DNA of 64,000 bases from assembly GCA_024734555.1 (NCBI GenBank), contig JANPWX010000106.1, positions 3,129,067-3,193,066 of the forward strand, written 5' to 3'. Of the stretch, positions 13,901 through 27,000 are shown in pieces. This DNA comes from Trochalopteron elliotii. Taxonomy: Eukaryota > Chordata > Aves > Passeriformes > Leiothrichidae. The stretch's first letter is position 1, and each line of letters begins with the position of its first letter. The notes beneath the pieces are model-generated. The model was not told the origin of the DNA and did no database searches. It saw only the letters and a program-made list of their open reading frames with translations. The translations under genes and the position numbers were made by a program.

Positions 13901-16900
13901 GCATTGAAGTCTTTTGGCAATGTGAAGTTTTGCCTAAAATAAAGCAGGAAAGAGACACCCTGAAATACAAATTCAGTCAGGGTTTGCACAGGGAGCAGCA
14001 TTACTGTCAAATGGCACATTTTGTGCTGCTTCTGCTGAATGAGGAGAAGTTCCTGTAGAGAAGGTAGTAGGATTTAAGGAATACAGATTCAGCCAGTACT
14101 CCTGAAAGACTTTAGACTGAGTTTGTAAATGCTTTGGGACCCAACTTTCCCCCTGTAAATACAGTCCCTATTTTTCCTGTTGTGTTTCCTGTAGTTTTCA
14201 AAGGGACCCAGTGGAATTACTGTACAAGTCCCATGGAATAATCCATCTGTTCCAGTTTCATTAAATGCCTCAGTGATGCCCTTTCCTGGGAGAGTAGATC
14301 ATTCTCCCTGATCTCCAGTCTGGCCCTATTTACATGAGCTGACAGACTACCTGATGGAGCCATTATTCTCTTCTCACATATAGTCTAAACTATTTCCTCT
14401 TGCTGGGCACAGAGCAGTTTTAAATCAAGATGTCTTAGTTCATGGAGGTTAGAAACAGCCTTATAAAATGCCTTATTTCTTCCTTGCTTCTATGTAAATC
14501 TATTTTATTGGACAATTGGAAAACATAACACTTTCTTGTGTGGATAACCCCCTATGTGCTTCCAAATACAATATACAGGGTTTTTTTCATGAAAGCCTGT
14601 TTTTCCCTGCATCCAGGCAGAGTTTTTGGAAAGCAACCTGCCCTCCTGCCTGAAATAACACCCAAACCCAACCCTTGGCTGGGAACTCTGCACAATAAGA
14701 CATTTCAGGGCTGACATTCAGGTCACATCGAGGTGGTTTCTGTGTGATTTAAGGCTGAGAATACAGGCTGGAGCAGTGCTGGAATCATTGGAAAAACCTC
14801 CAAGGGGTTTTAACAATTTTCTGCCACCTGGTCTGCCTGGTAAAAGAAGGTGCCCGAGCAGAAATTAACCCCTGAATCCCCTTTGCCCGTTGCTCAGGCA
14901 GGCAGCCTCTCATCCCTGCCATCCCTCCCAAATGTGTTCTGGCAGGCAGAGTTTGTTCTGGCCGGGAATTGGGTTTACAGAGATTAAAGAGACGCTGTGT
15001 GGTGGGCAGCCAGCCTCGGCAAGCCGGCAGATAAAGGCGGCATTGGAGGTGGAATGGGCACGGTGTGGACGGGGCTGCTGGGGGAATGGGCCAGCCAGGG
15101 ACATGGGGGGAGGTTCCACATGCAGAATACACATGGATTAGTGATAAATACTCAACCTCCACACTTGGAGCAAGAAGTGCTGGCCTGCTGGAAGCCCCTG
15201 TCCCTCCTATCGCAGGGGCTGGCTCTCTCTCGGCTCTGGGGTGATACAGTGCAGCCGTTATGCTCTGCAGGATTCCTTGTCAGCTGCCCAGAGCTGTACA
15301 AACACGGCAGAAAAACACCACCTGAATATTTAAAATCATCAACAGGCTCCTTTAAGGCCTCTGCTTGACATTTAATGCTCTGCATTGAGGAAGAAATAGT
15401 TAACTGAAACACCAGCTCAGTTTTGCAGTCAGGCAATATCTTGTGCTTATTGTCACCGTCAAAAAATGTTTTCCCTTAAACCATGCTACTGCAGCACAGG
15501 GCACAAAAAAAAAGAGAGGATTTACTGCTGAATGCTAAGTCATACTTCATTTTGCTATTTAAGGAGCTAATACAGGAATGGAATAGAGCACAGGCTCAAA
15601 TAAAAGTTCATATGTTACTGCCAACTCCAAGCAATTTAATTTTGTGACTCAGGCAGCATAATTGTGAAATTGGCTTAGAGCTCATCAGGTTGTTTTATTT
15701 TTATCTGTTTGTATGTTTAAATGCATGCTTGAGGTTCATTACAACCCGAAGGTTCATCTCAGTTACATATTGAGGATTTTCAGTGTAGTTGTATGGGTTA
15801 TGAGGCTGTTATTTATGGCTGAGAGCAGCGATCCTCTCACGATTGCCTCCAAGATTTGGACTGTAAGTGAAATACTAAATGCACCAGAACACAATAAAAC
15901 AAAGAGGACATGGGAAGCCTCAGCACAGACACACTGTGGTTCTGTGCCATCTGGCCACCCACCTACCTTGCTCACCCACAGGGTGCAGGGATACAGGGAG
16001 AAAGGGATGAGCAAAATACCTTAAATGCATTTCCTGAAAGGGCACTGAGTATGGATCTGACTCAGTTTGTCTCCAAACGCAGAGCTAAAAGAAGAGTGAA
16101 TTCTAAAACATTAATTATAAAGAGAGGGTGACAGCTTTGTTTCATGTCAGGGTGCTTTTCATAAGGCAGTCTGAGGCTGTGTGCGGGTGCTGAGTGTTTT
16201 CAAATGTAAATCTGATGGCAGGCTGCAGCCCGTGGGGTAGATAAACAAGCTGTATTTTTAAACGCAGTGTGAAATGTGGGGGCTGACGTGACCATTATCA
16301 GAGCCTCACACATGACTTATGAGGCATCATAAAATACTTTCATATTGCAACAATGAAAGCTGAAGCTGCTCTGTGGTAGGCTTGTTTCATCTGATAGTTC
16401 ACCCGGTTCCCCTCACCGGGGTCTAGGAGGAGGCAGAAATGTTTTCCAAGAGCTGAACTTCTGAATGCCAAGCTGTTCTCTCAGAGATTTTTACAAAGAA
16501 AAAAAAATTCCTTGTTGAATGACTGATGAGGAGATAACTTATTAAGACAATGCAGGTAACATTTTCAGGGACTTAGGTACATTCCAACCTGCCCATGAAT
16601 CAGCTAAACTAATCACCTGGATCAGGGTTGTGATATGAATGTAAAGAATTAGCTCTCCTCCTTTTATTAAATAGTTCATTAATGTATTTTATCTGGAAAT
16701 TAGCATTCTTAAAGGTTTTTTGGGCTAGTGGTACATAGCTGGATGGACATAACAAATACAGTCACTTCATCTTTTTACAAATAATCAGTCTCCAGACAAC
16801 TTGGAGACCGATCCCCTAAAATCCTAATGCCACAATTTTCCTTTGATAGCCTCTTTCGTCTTAATTTATTGTATTACATTGATTATGGAAGTGATTATTC

Positions 16901-17154
16901 TTAGCCTTATTTGCAAAGCTGGGTGATATTTTACAGACTACCTGCCAGCTGTATATTGTTTCTGTATGTTAGAGTTTAGCTGTAGAGGTCTCAGGTGCTG
17001 CATTTTATTCCTCCAGTGATGTTGGTTTCCTGCGTGATCTTGAATGAATCATCTGATTTCGCTGTGTTTCACCACTGCTGCTGCAGTTAATCTGCAAACG
17101 CAGGAGACACAGCTGCCTCTGAATTCTGTGAAAATCCTCCTGTGAGAATGCTAG
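7997..17154. other. Intergenic sequence, no gene recognised
   Basis: Unique sequence with no supported gene. The longest open frames (170 codons minus at 9007-9519; 180 codons plus at 12726-13268) have no recognisable domain and no conserved-looking composition. A poly(T) tract lies at about 12320-12333. Confidence 0.6.
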
Positions 17155-17510
17155 GCCGGGTCACTCCTCCCAGCAGATGTAAATGCTTCCTTTCATCGAG
17201 TGACAAGTGGGAGACAGTCCAGCGGTGCCACAGCTGCTGCGAGCGGCGGGGCTGAGATGCCCTTACAGCCACAGGAGAAGGAGGGATCGTGTCCTAGCGA
17301 GTGTCCCAGGGGCACTTCCCTCTCCGGCCAGCCCCGGGCAGGCTGTGGCGTGCGGATTTGGCTGCGATCCGAGCGGCTGGGAGCTGCAGCAGCGTGTGGC
17401 CGGCTCTGGAAGGGCCGCTGGGGCAGCCGTGCCCTCCCGAACAGCGAGTCCAGCTCTGCGGTTTCTGGCACTGCAGGAATGACTTCAATGGCACGAACCC
17501 ACGGGAAGAG
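17155..17510. promoter_or_regulatory. Isolated CpG-rich cluster in the gene desert
   Basis: Roughly two dozen CpGs in 350 bp stand out from the CpG-poor surroundings (for example GCGAGCGGCGGGG, GCGATCCGAGCGG). There is no recognised coding exon. It could be a lncRNA promoter or an unmethylated enhancer. Overlapping open frames on both strands reflect the GC content. Confidence 0.45.
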
Positions 17511-20500
17511 CTGGACCTTGGAGAGTATTGCAGGGAGTCTAATTTGTCTTCCTGTCATGGGCATGAGGTTCAATTACCTTTTCCCCTCTCGTTCTATTTA
17601 TTGAAGAATATGATGAAAATGTATGTAAGCAGTCAAATATTCAGAACTGTTTCAGCTTGGCAAAATACCTTTCTCTTCTTGTTTTCACACCATTTCACTA
17701 TGGGGACATGCAGGCACACTGAATTCATGTCTGTGGTGCTTTTGCACTGAGCTGATTCCAGTCAGCCTAATCACAAAGCTGGGCAAAGGAAAAACTGAAT
17801 TTTCAAACTGATGACACATTTATACCAGAATTGTAACTTTATGATATTAATGTATCATTTAACTTACATGTGTACTTTGGAATGTTTATAACTACTGTAA
17901 ATCACAGGCGAGAGGGGCCAAGAGAGTGCCACACAGCATTCCTAGCGCAACTCGTAAAATAAATACAACAATCACAGGAGAACAACATTCCCTGTTTCAA
18001 AAGAGAAAACGTAGCTGCTCTGCTGCAGATGGGAAATGTGCTTGGTTAGATCTTCATCAGGAACAAGCAGAGGCAGTGCTGTGGCCTTTTTCCATGACTA
18101 TGCTGGCATTGGGCAGGGATTTCTAAGGATGAAGAGCCATCGAGCCAGCACCAACCAGGAGCTGTGTCCCTGCAATAGGACACCAGGCAGTTGCCGCTGG
18201 CGTCGTTGTTCTCTTCAGTATGACAGCCCAGATTTTGGGACGTGATCTTCCTCCCTTTCCTGCATGACTGCCCAAGAGACATCCCCATGTTTCAGAGTGT
18301 GAAACTCTCTGACCTCCGTCCACCTTGTCTTGCAGGGCACCTTGAAAAGAATAAAACCTGCTGCTCCCTGACCTGTAAAATTCTGTGGCGGATTTCTGAC
18401 CTAGTAACCTTCCGTTTTTCCTTTAAGACTTAACTGTAATTTTATGACTTAACCGGTGGACTGTAAAATACACATTTAAATGCATTCAACTCAGATAAGG
18501 ATCTCATCACTAGAACAACCTAACTTCTTTGTTTCAAGTTAATCACTCTCAGATTCTTCTGGATTCATCAGCACAATTACCAATACCTGGTTTTTCTCCC
18601 TGAAGTTGGAAATGCAATCAGACACAAAGGCCTCCAGTTCTTAAAAGACAGTAAAAAACATGGCAAATCTTATTGAAAATCCCCCTCAACTTTAGAGACA
18701 AATCTACAGAAAACTCAAACACCAGTCTGAATCCAGGACAGCTTTAAATATTAAAAATGAATTCGTTTCTGCAATTTATGTGAAAGGATGACTTTTTTCC
18801 TAGCTTTATTATGCTAAGAACACTGTTGAACAGCAAGCACAATGTGGTAACATTGCTCAGGGAGCAAAATGCCAAAATAACACCAAGGACAGGAGACTGT
18901 TTTAATGTACTTTCTGGTAAGTTATTTAACATGCTTTTGTTGGCAGGGTGGATGGTTTGGGGCTTTGGATCAGGCCTGGATTACTTAGAACAGGCAGTAG
19001 GCAGTGCCTCTCACGTAATGGTTGTTCCCAAATAAAGCTGAAAGCCAGTGTAATGGGACACTCAGTTCTGTTTCTCTTCCCTAACACTGACACCACAAGT
19101 ATCCCGGCATGTCCTTAGGTTTGAAAGGAAAAAACCTCTCCATTGCACTGTGTCTGCAGATGCTCAGCTGAGGTGCTCATCTTACCAAGGAGTCCCCACT
19201 GCCTATTCCTGGCAGGAAGGACAGGACCCAGAGCTCTCCCCTGGGCTGCACAAGACAAGTGAGTTATGTGGAGAGCAAAGCTGATGTCAGAAATGGGTTG
19301 GCAGAGCCCAGGGCAGGTTTTTGGCACCACTGTCTGCCAAGGGCAGGTGGAGAAGAAGAGCTGTGTACAGCAGAATCAGCCCCTCTGCCTGTTTGATGTT
19401 TCTGCACAGTAACTTCATCCTGGAAAAATCCTGACAGGTTAATGATCCAAAAAAAGTATTTCCTTTTCTCCCCTATTGGATCATTTCTTGTTACAGTCAA
19501 CAATTAAAAGTTTCATTTTAATACACTGCCTAATTTATAATGGGTTCTGTCCATCATACACAGAAATGCCCACTTTTTGAAACAAAGGCAACCCTGCCCC
19601 TGTTCATCAACTTTCTCCATGCAATCCTTGGCCTCTGCATTTCAGAAATGTGACCCTGTGAGGTGTTTATAGAAGGCTAAATATAGGTTTATCTGTTTTA
19701 GTCTTTCCATGAAAGATCTTTTTCCTTCAACACATGGAGATTAAACACATGGAGCAATATTAGTTAACACTTAAGTAATGCCATGCTGAGAAAAACACCA
19801 GGAAATTCCATTTTGAAGTTGACGTTCCAGCCCGAACTTCTGTTGATTTTATATTTCTTTTCTCCCAGAGGCATGAACTGAGGATAGGGTGTTGCTGGAA
19901 CTTGAGTGACGCTGCTGCAGACGGGTGTTTGGAGACACACCTCACATTAAACTCTCTAGGTGCACTCTGAAGGTTCATTAGGGCCATGGTGGGAAGCAAG
20001 AGCAAAAATCCCACTGTTCTCAGCAGCCCAGAACCTACTGAAAGCAATTTCTGGAAGTGCAGTGTATTAACCCTGAGTTAAATAAAAGAAAATGAAGCAA
20101 ACTTGGGGGAATTTGTGTCAGGGCAGCTGTTTGTGTGCATCTTCTGCTGGTCTTAACCCTCACACGTTGGGCTTTCCTGTTGGCGTTTACAATAACATCA
20201 TTGCATCACAGTCCTAGTGTTTAATATTCCCTCTTTCAAAATATGAAGTTGCAGCTGACTCCTTGTATCCTTCTGGGATAAACGCAGAAAAAGCTTTCCT
20301 TAACAGCTGCTATATATTATTATTATTACCTATTACATCATATCTTATTACAGCTCTATTACAAGTTTCCCTTAAAATCTAATCACATTCTGAAATTGTT
20401 TACAGCAAAGCTAGAAATGGGCTCGAGACAGAAAGTTCACATCCCAGCATGGGCCTGAACTTTCTTGCAGTTCATACTTGTTCAGACACAGCATTTAACT

Positions 20501-23500
20501 CTCTTGCTCCTGAAAGATGGGAGCAACTGCAGAGTTTGGATGAGCAGAAGCACGGCCATGGATGTATGTTGGGACACCTGGGAGGTGTCTGGGGTGGTGG
20601 CAGCTGAGACAGGGTTTTACCTTCTGCTGTGTCAGACTGAAAAGCAGAGAGATGAGGAGTGAACTTGTGCTCCCATATGTGTGAGTAGCAAAACATCCAT
20701 TGATTTCAGCAGAGCCAGAATTTCACTCCAGCTGAAGAGATGAGTGACAGACGGATATTAATTAATTAGCTCATTTGAGCTAAGCTAGGCTTATTTCTCT
20801 GCCAGTGAGCTCTGACAGAAGTGTGTCATTGTCCCCATCCTGAGCTCCTTATGGCACATGTCTGGGAGTCCAGCTTGGGGAAGGACAGAGGACTGGGAGT
20901 GGCTTGAGGCTCCCAGGATGTAGAGAAGAGCTGTTCTCTAGGCCTCCCTGATGGAAAGGGTCCAGAGCCCACCTGAACCTCCAGGGAACCTGGTCCAGCC
21001 CCTCAGGAGCTTCACCATGATGCCCAAACCTCTCTTGCCTCCACCTCCCACCCTCCAGCCTCATGAGGAGCACAAAGAAGCCCCTTGGCAAGGCAGCAGT
21101 GGTGCTGCTGCAGGGAAACACCTCCAGCTTCTCCTACAGCAGCAACTCCTGCTACTGTGGGCAAAGCTTCCCAGGATGGTCCCTCAGAAGTGCAGGCTCA
21201 TAACAGTGGAATAAAGCCAGGTCACCAGTCTCATCCACACTCTGACATTTCCATAGGTCTTTGCTTTACAGCTCTGATATTAAGTAGTTTGGCTAACTTT
21301 GTAGAAATGTTACTATTTTCTTGACAAAATGTCAAGTAAGTTTTCAGTGGGGGAATACTTCATAACTGAAGTATGTTTTCCTAAGGGCAATAAACCACTA
21401 AGAAATGTACTTTTTTCCCACCCAGCCTTTGAGCCAAAAGTTTCACATGTTTTTCAAAGAAATAAAATTATAGGTGTTTTTCTGTAGTAAGGTGAAGTAC
21501 CACCTGGGTGGCAGTGGTAGAAAGCTGGGCAAACTTTATAAATCTAGAAGGGGGAGATTGTTTTGGCATGACTTAGGGTTACAGCCCGGGTTTCCTATGC
21601 ATAATTTTAAAAGGAATTGCTCAAAGCATCAGGAAACTATGCCCAGTGTACAATTCCTACCTCTTCAAACTCATGGAAGATTGCCACGGCCAGAGAGGAC
21701 TTTTTCAGTGGAATGAACAGTGGAGTCAAGAGGCAGATGTTTATTTCTTTATCTGACAAGCCCACACCCCTCTACATGCTGGTTTAAGAATGTAGAGCCA
21801 GTTGAAAATAAAGAATTGGTCAACAGGGTTTAATTTGGTTCCTCTTTCAGGGTCACATTGGGCTCCCATCGTCTGCTGGCCATGAGGACAGCACTGAACT
21901 GGTGTCTGGGACACCTCCACTCTAATCTCACTTCCACAGGAGTGTGGGAGGGTTTACAGATACTGCTAAAGAGCTGAGGGGCCAGAAATGCACTTTGGGT
22001 TTGGTCATTTTAATCTCTGGCATCACAGAGCTCAGAATGTGATGAATGTACTGATTCTGATTTGAATCAGCACTTTTCTGATTTGAGTAATAGAGAAAAT
22101 GAGCATCAGTTAATCCATGATCACTTTACATTAGATAGGGAAGGTGAGGAAAGATGAAGGACAAAGAAACTTTGCTAAACTCTCTGACAGTGGTGCAAGA
22201 GCTCTAAGGGTTAAGAAGTGCCTCGCAGGGCTGTCGGGCACCCTCAGTAATTCTTTTTAAATCAGGCAACATAAAATCCCTCTCCTGGAAATCAAACAGA
22301 AGGAAAAGTAAAGTAAAGCTACAAAGGAGCTCTCGTTCTCTGGCCTGCTCTGCGTGCTGGCTTCCTCCGTGCTGGGCTGAGGAAACTCTGAATCCTGGGG
22401 AAGAAATCCATGGAGAGGAAACAACAGCCATCACACAGTATAAAAGATGTGGCTGGTTTTAATCAGGGCTGAGTCTTCACAAATAACAAATGGGAAGGAG
22501 AGGTTAAAATGGGGCATAAGGCTAAGCCAATAAAGCCTTTTCTGAGACAAAATAAGAAGGGTGTATTTCAATATGCCACCGAGGGGAGAGCTGAACAAAA
22601 TAATGTGTCCAGGACGTATAAACCCTGTCTGACTCCAGGCTCATGCTGCTGCCCAGCTCATGGCCAGCAGCAGAATCCTAATTTAGGAGTTCTGAGTAAC
22701 CCCCATTGGAAGGCGAGTCTTTCTGACTGTGTAACCGGGCCAGACCTTAATTGAATTAGGCATCTAAAATTAGACAGTGTGAACATCCACACTCCCCCAT
22801 CCCCTCCCCAACCCCTCAACATGCACATGAATCACTTGCCTGGGAGCGTCCTGGCATTTTTCAAACTTTATTGCGGGAAAAAATACCGGGTTTGGAATGA
22901 CAAGTGAGTGAGAAATGTGTGAACAAGAGCAGAGTTTGGCTCTGCATCCAGGTATCTGCAGAGAGCTTTCCTGCCCGGGTGGGAGCCGGGCTCTCCTGCT
23001 GGGATGGACTGGGACAAGGGGTTACTGGTGCTGCTGGTGAACACTCTGAACATTTCCTGTGGGATATGCATCCAGTGCACAGTTTTGAACAGTTCTCCTG
23101 CAGTCCACATCTAACACCAGCCCTTAAATTGTCATGCTCCTTTTCCTGTAATTCTGGTGTGTTCAGAGACTGGGTAAGTCAGCAGGAATCAGGAGAGTGC
23201 TGGTGGCAGAAAGCAGCATTTCAGAAGATACTGGTCTGGTGGCCATGTGGGGGGTTGGCACTAAATCATTTAGTGCTGCAGCACTGAGGCTAAATAACAA
23301 TTCCACCCTTGGGTACCAGCTGATGTGAGGAGCCAAGGGAAAAAAACAGCTTTTTGGATTTCTGGAACAGATATCGGCAACACCTTGGAGCAGAATCTTC
23401 CAACACCACAACAAAATTTTCAGTGCTTACTGGATTTTTTTCAGCATAAAGCTGTGGTTTGTGTGGGTTACTCCTCAGTGTCTTTCAAGTAACCAGCCTG

Positions 23501-23514
23501 CTGCTATGCAAACA
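17511..23514. other. Intergenic sequence, no gene recognised
   Basis: AT-leaning unique sequence with only short open frames that I cannot assign. No repeats beyond short simple stretches such as ATTATTATTATT near 20317. Confidence 0.6.
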
Positions 23515-23666
23515 TTTGGGGTATGCAGTGGCCTGTGTGGATGCTGTCTTGATTTATAGTAAATCTTGGGAAGAACTCCTACAGCACCTGAAAGCAATCT
23601 TTCAGCAGCTCAAGGAAGCAGAGTTGACTTTTAATTCCCCAGTGTTCAGTAAGAAAGCAGGAAACC

Positions 23667-23746
23667 ATTTATTTATATTTATATTTATATTTATATTTAT
23701 ATTTATATTTATATTTATATTTATATTTATATTTATATTTATATAT
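23667..23746. repeat. (ATTTAT)n microsatellite, about 13 copies
   Basis: Near-perfect hexamer repeats interrupt the gypsy remnant. It leaves the forward frame open as IFIFIF, which explains the 101-codon open frame here. Confidence 0.95.
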
Positions 23747-23747
23747 T

Positions 23748-23787
23748 CTATCTCATACATATAAATAAATATGTATATGAGATATAG
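23748..23787. repeat. Imperfect inverted repeat beside the ATTTAT tract
   Basis: CTATCTCATACATAT (23748-23762) is mirrored by ATATGTATATGAGATATAG (23769-23787), with two 2-bp TA/AT insertions in the right arm. It is probably an AT-rich cruciform grown at the microsatellite edge. Confidence 0.7.
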
Positions 23788-24065
23788 AAGGGAAGGGAAG
23801 TTATAAAACCAGAGGTACATAAAATGCAAGCCATTCAAATGACCTATTACTGACTGCTAAACTGCAGGTGAGATCTTTTCTGGGTATTGCGGTATAGTAT
23901 TGGAAATTTATTCCACATTTTACAACACTGGCTGCTCCATCAACTGATCTCACTAGGAAAAAATCATCTCATAAAATAAATATGACCCCATGGCGTGTGC
24001 TAGCCTTTCAAGGACTGAAATCAGTTCCTAGAGATCAAATAGTTTTCATGAGCCTGGAATTTTAA

Positions 24066-27000
24066 GGCCTGTAGAGGGCAAATCTCAATGCTAATAATCT
24101 TAAATCAGGGTCAAAATTAGCACAAAATTTAAAAGAAGGATAAAAAGAATCCACATTTGCTTGATAAAATATCTGAAAGAAGCTGAATTCCCTAGGTATG
24201 CAGAAATTTTAATGAAGTGGATCACAGCATTTCCCTGCAATGAATTACATGCCACACTAAGGCATAGGTGATTAAACAACAGGAAATTCATAAAGGCAAG
24301 GAGAAACTTAGTGATCACACAACTTTATATGATCAGTTTAGTAACTTCCATTTGTGTTGGACCAAATCTACCAAAGACTATTTTTCCCAGAGGGACTGAG
24401 AACAGAGGGATCAGTTTCTCATAATGGAATTGCTCTTTGCTGAGGTGATTTGGAACAGGTCTTTCCAAGTATAAATCTTTTATTGAAAAAAAGAAATCAT
24501 TATAAAATGATCAAATACAAAGTGGGATCCTTGCAGTAAGGATCATGGTGTTGCCTGTGATTCCCAGGACACCAGAGATCACCCTGGTCTCCTTCTCTCC
24601 ACTTTGCCTGGCTTGACTCAGAGAGCAACAAATGTGGGATGCAAACAAATATTCAGGCAGAAAACTCGCTGGTGTAAGATTGTTTCCTTCAAAGAAAATA
24701 ACTTTTCTGGGTCTGGCTTTCATGGTTCTTCACTCCTGGAGCAAACAATATTCAGCAATAAAGGAAGGGAAAACCCAGTGGGTCTGGAATATAATTTTCA
24801 TTCCTAGGAGTGAAGGATGGTCTTGGCCAAAAGAAAAAAGACTAAATCTGTCCTGAAGGTGGGAGGAAACTGTGCAAGTGACACAAGCCAGTGCCTCACC
24901 TGCTCTCTGGCAGCGTGTGCTGTGGAGAGAGAAAGTGCAGACATGCTGAGAGCCCACCCTGTGCACCCAGAGCCCTCCAGAACACCTCTGAGCCTGTGCT
25001 CCAGTGCAGCTGAACCAAGCCATGTCCTCAGCCTGAGAAACTGCACTGTATCCATCCCTCTCATTAATCTTTCTCTACATCTCATGTCTTAAGTGGTTTC
25101 TGAAGGAGGTTTGAGTTGTTTTCTCTTTCCCAAAGAATACAACTTTGCACAGCATGAAGGAAAACATCCATCCAGCAACACCAGTAATTGCAATAGTGGC
25201 TCATACAACTCCAATCCTTCCAGCCCTGCTGCTATACAGAGGGAAGTGATATCTCCCTGGAGGCAGTGGCTCTCCACAGTGTTACAGGTGCTCCTCTTCA
25301 CCTGGCTGAGAAACCTGCAGCACAGTCACTGAGACACGGGTATTAAATTAAGTCTTTGGTTTTTTGTGAGCTCAGGTGTCCAGCTCACATCTGAGCCCAG
25401 GTTCCCTCCACGGAGAGCTGACTGGGTCTGGAAGAGGGAGAGGAAGGAAATGGAAGTGCAGGGAATTGACCCCATGCTTTGCATTGCCCATTTGTTCACC
25501 ATGTCACACTCCCTGCAGCTCTGAGGACTCCCTGCAGGACAGCAGTGGTTCAGATAAGGTGTTGAAGAAGGGACACTATTTGCTTTTATCCTTTGGGTAT
25601 TTGCACTTAAAAGATTTATTGGAAACACCATGGAAAACAGCTAATCTCTACACCCTGAATAAAAAATCCTTACACTGTTTCGCTCTGTGAAACACAACAT
25701 GTGCCCTGGTCATTTGATTTTCCATCCAAAAACCCTGAACTTGAGTTCTATTTTCTTAGGCAAGCTTACATTTAATTAAAAGGGAACTATCAGGTGTAAA
25801 AGTCCCTCTTAGATATCCTGCATCCAGTCCCAGGTTAGGCCTGCTCATGACTTCTCCATGTACAATTTCCTCCAGGATTCCAACCTATCCCAGGACCCAG
25901 TGTGATGCAACAGCACTTTCAGCACAGCAGATAGGGTAATGCTGGCCTGACAAGTGAAATTAATTATTGCATTCCATTAATTTTGAGTCATGCACCCAGC
26001 CCATGGAAGCTGGGAGAACCTTGTGAAAAACAAACTCACTGCATTGTGCTCTAATGTTATTCTTGGCTGGAGTTTGAGGCAGCCTGCTGGGGTGCTCCAG
26101 AGTGGCTGAGCATCCGTAGAGCAGCTGCTGTCTTCAGAGAGAGGAATAGAGGCTCATTCTTCATCTGGGACTACAATAGGGACAGCAAGGGCCTCCCTGG
26201 GATCTTTAAATGCAGGCATGACTTGGGAGGGTGGTGATGTTGGCTCCTGACACTTTTGAGTGTTGAGCTCCAATTACATATTTACTTGCAATTGCTAAGT
26301 GACTGCTTTGAGCATTTCCTGTGCAAAGCTGAGCCCCTGGAGCATGCTGTAGGAATGGCTGTGGCAGGAAAGGGACTTTGATACTCCTGAGAACAATGTG
26401 ACCTCCATAAAGGCCCCGTGACAACTGCATGAAATCCTCTGCACCACAGCTCTGGGCTGGGACCCCACAGTAGCATCCTCCCAGCCATAAAGAAGAACTG
26501 CTCAGCGTGACTCAGAGCAGAAACACTGCCCAGCCCAAATGCTGTATGAAAATTCTGAGTGTGAGTCAGCCCAGTCCCCTCTGGGGAACACAATTACTGT
26601 CAGAGAGTGTCTGCTAAGCAGAGCCCTGCTCAGGGATCACATCCAGGGGGTTTCTCCCATGGGAACCTGTGCTGGAGACACCTGGGCACGGCGCTGGGCT
26701 GGCACCACGTCAGGCAGTCTGTGACTCATGGCAGTGTCTGCCTTGCAATAGTGACTCCATCAAACCTGGAGTGCTGATGGGCAACTACCAACTTCAGGAG
26801 AATGGGATAAAGCAGCAATTCCCAGGCTCCTCCATAGGCTGACCTGGTCCATGATGAAAAGACAGTTTGACTCCTTCTTCAGTAAGGAGAGTGGCTAAGG
26901 CCTGAGGAGACAAAACCAGTGGACAAGCCTTTTCCACCATCACAGCAGGGAGCAGACACCATGTCCACAGCCTGCAGGCCAGGGCAACAGTGTGCATGTG

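Larger units (their letters stand above)
23515..24065 (+). mobile_element. Decayed Ty3/gypsy-type pol fragment (reverse transcriptase to connection region)
   Basis: Part A (about 23519-23665) reads GYAVACVDAVLIYSKSW, then EELLQHLKAIFQQLKEAELT. This fits the gypsy reverse transcriptase block around the YxDD box and the following WEEHLQHLRxVFQRLREAGLT motif. Part B (about 23811-24062, other frames) reads MQAIQM, then VRSFLGIAV, a stop (TAG 23895), YWKFIPHFTTLAAPSTDLT and LAFQGLK. This fits the KVQAI / VRSFLGLAGYYRRFI / APLTDLT / AFQKLK region that follows it in Ty3/gypsy polymerases. An ATTTAT microsatellite and a hairpin separate the parts. The YxDD position reads CVDA, and there are frameshifts and a stop, so it is inactive. 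No gag, integrase or LTR was found. Order and spacing make chance similarity very unlikely. Confidence 0.82.
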
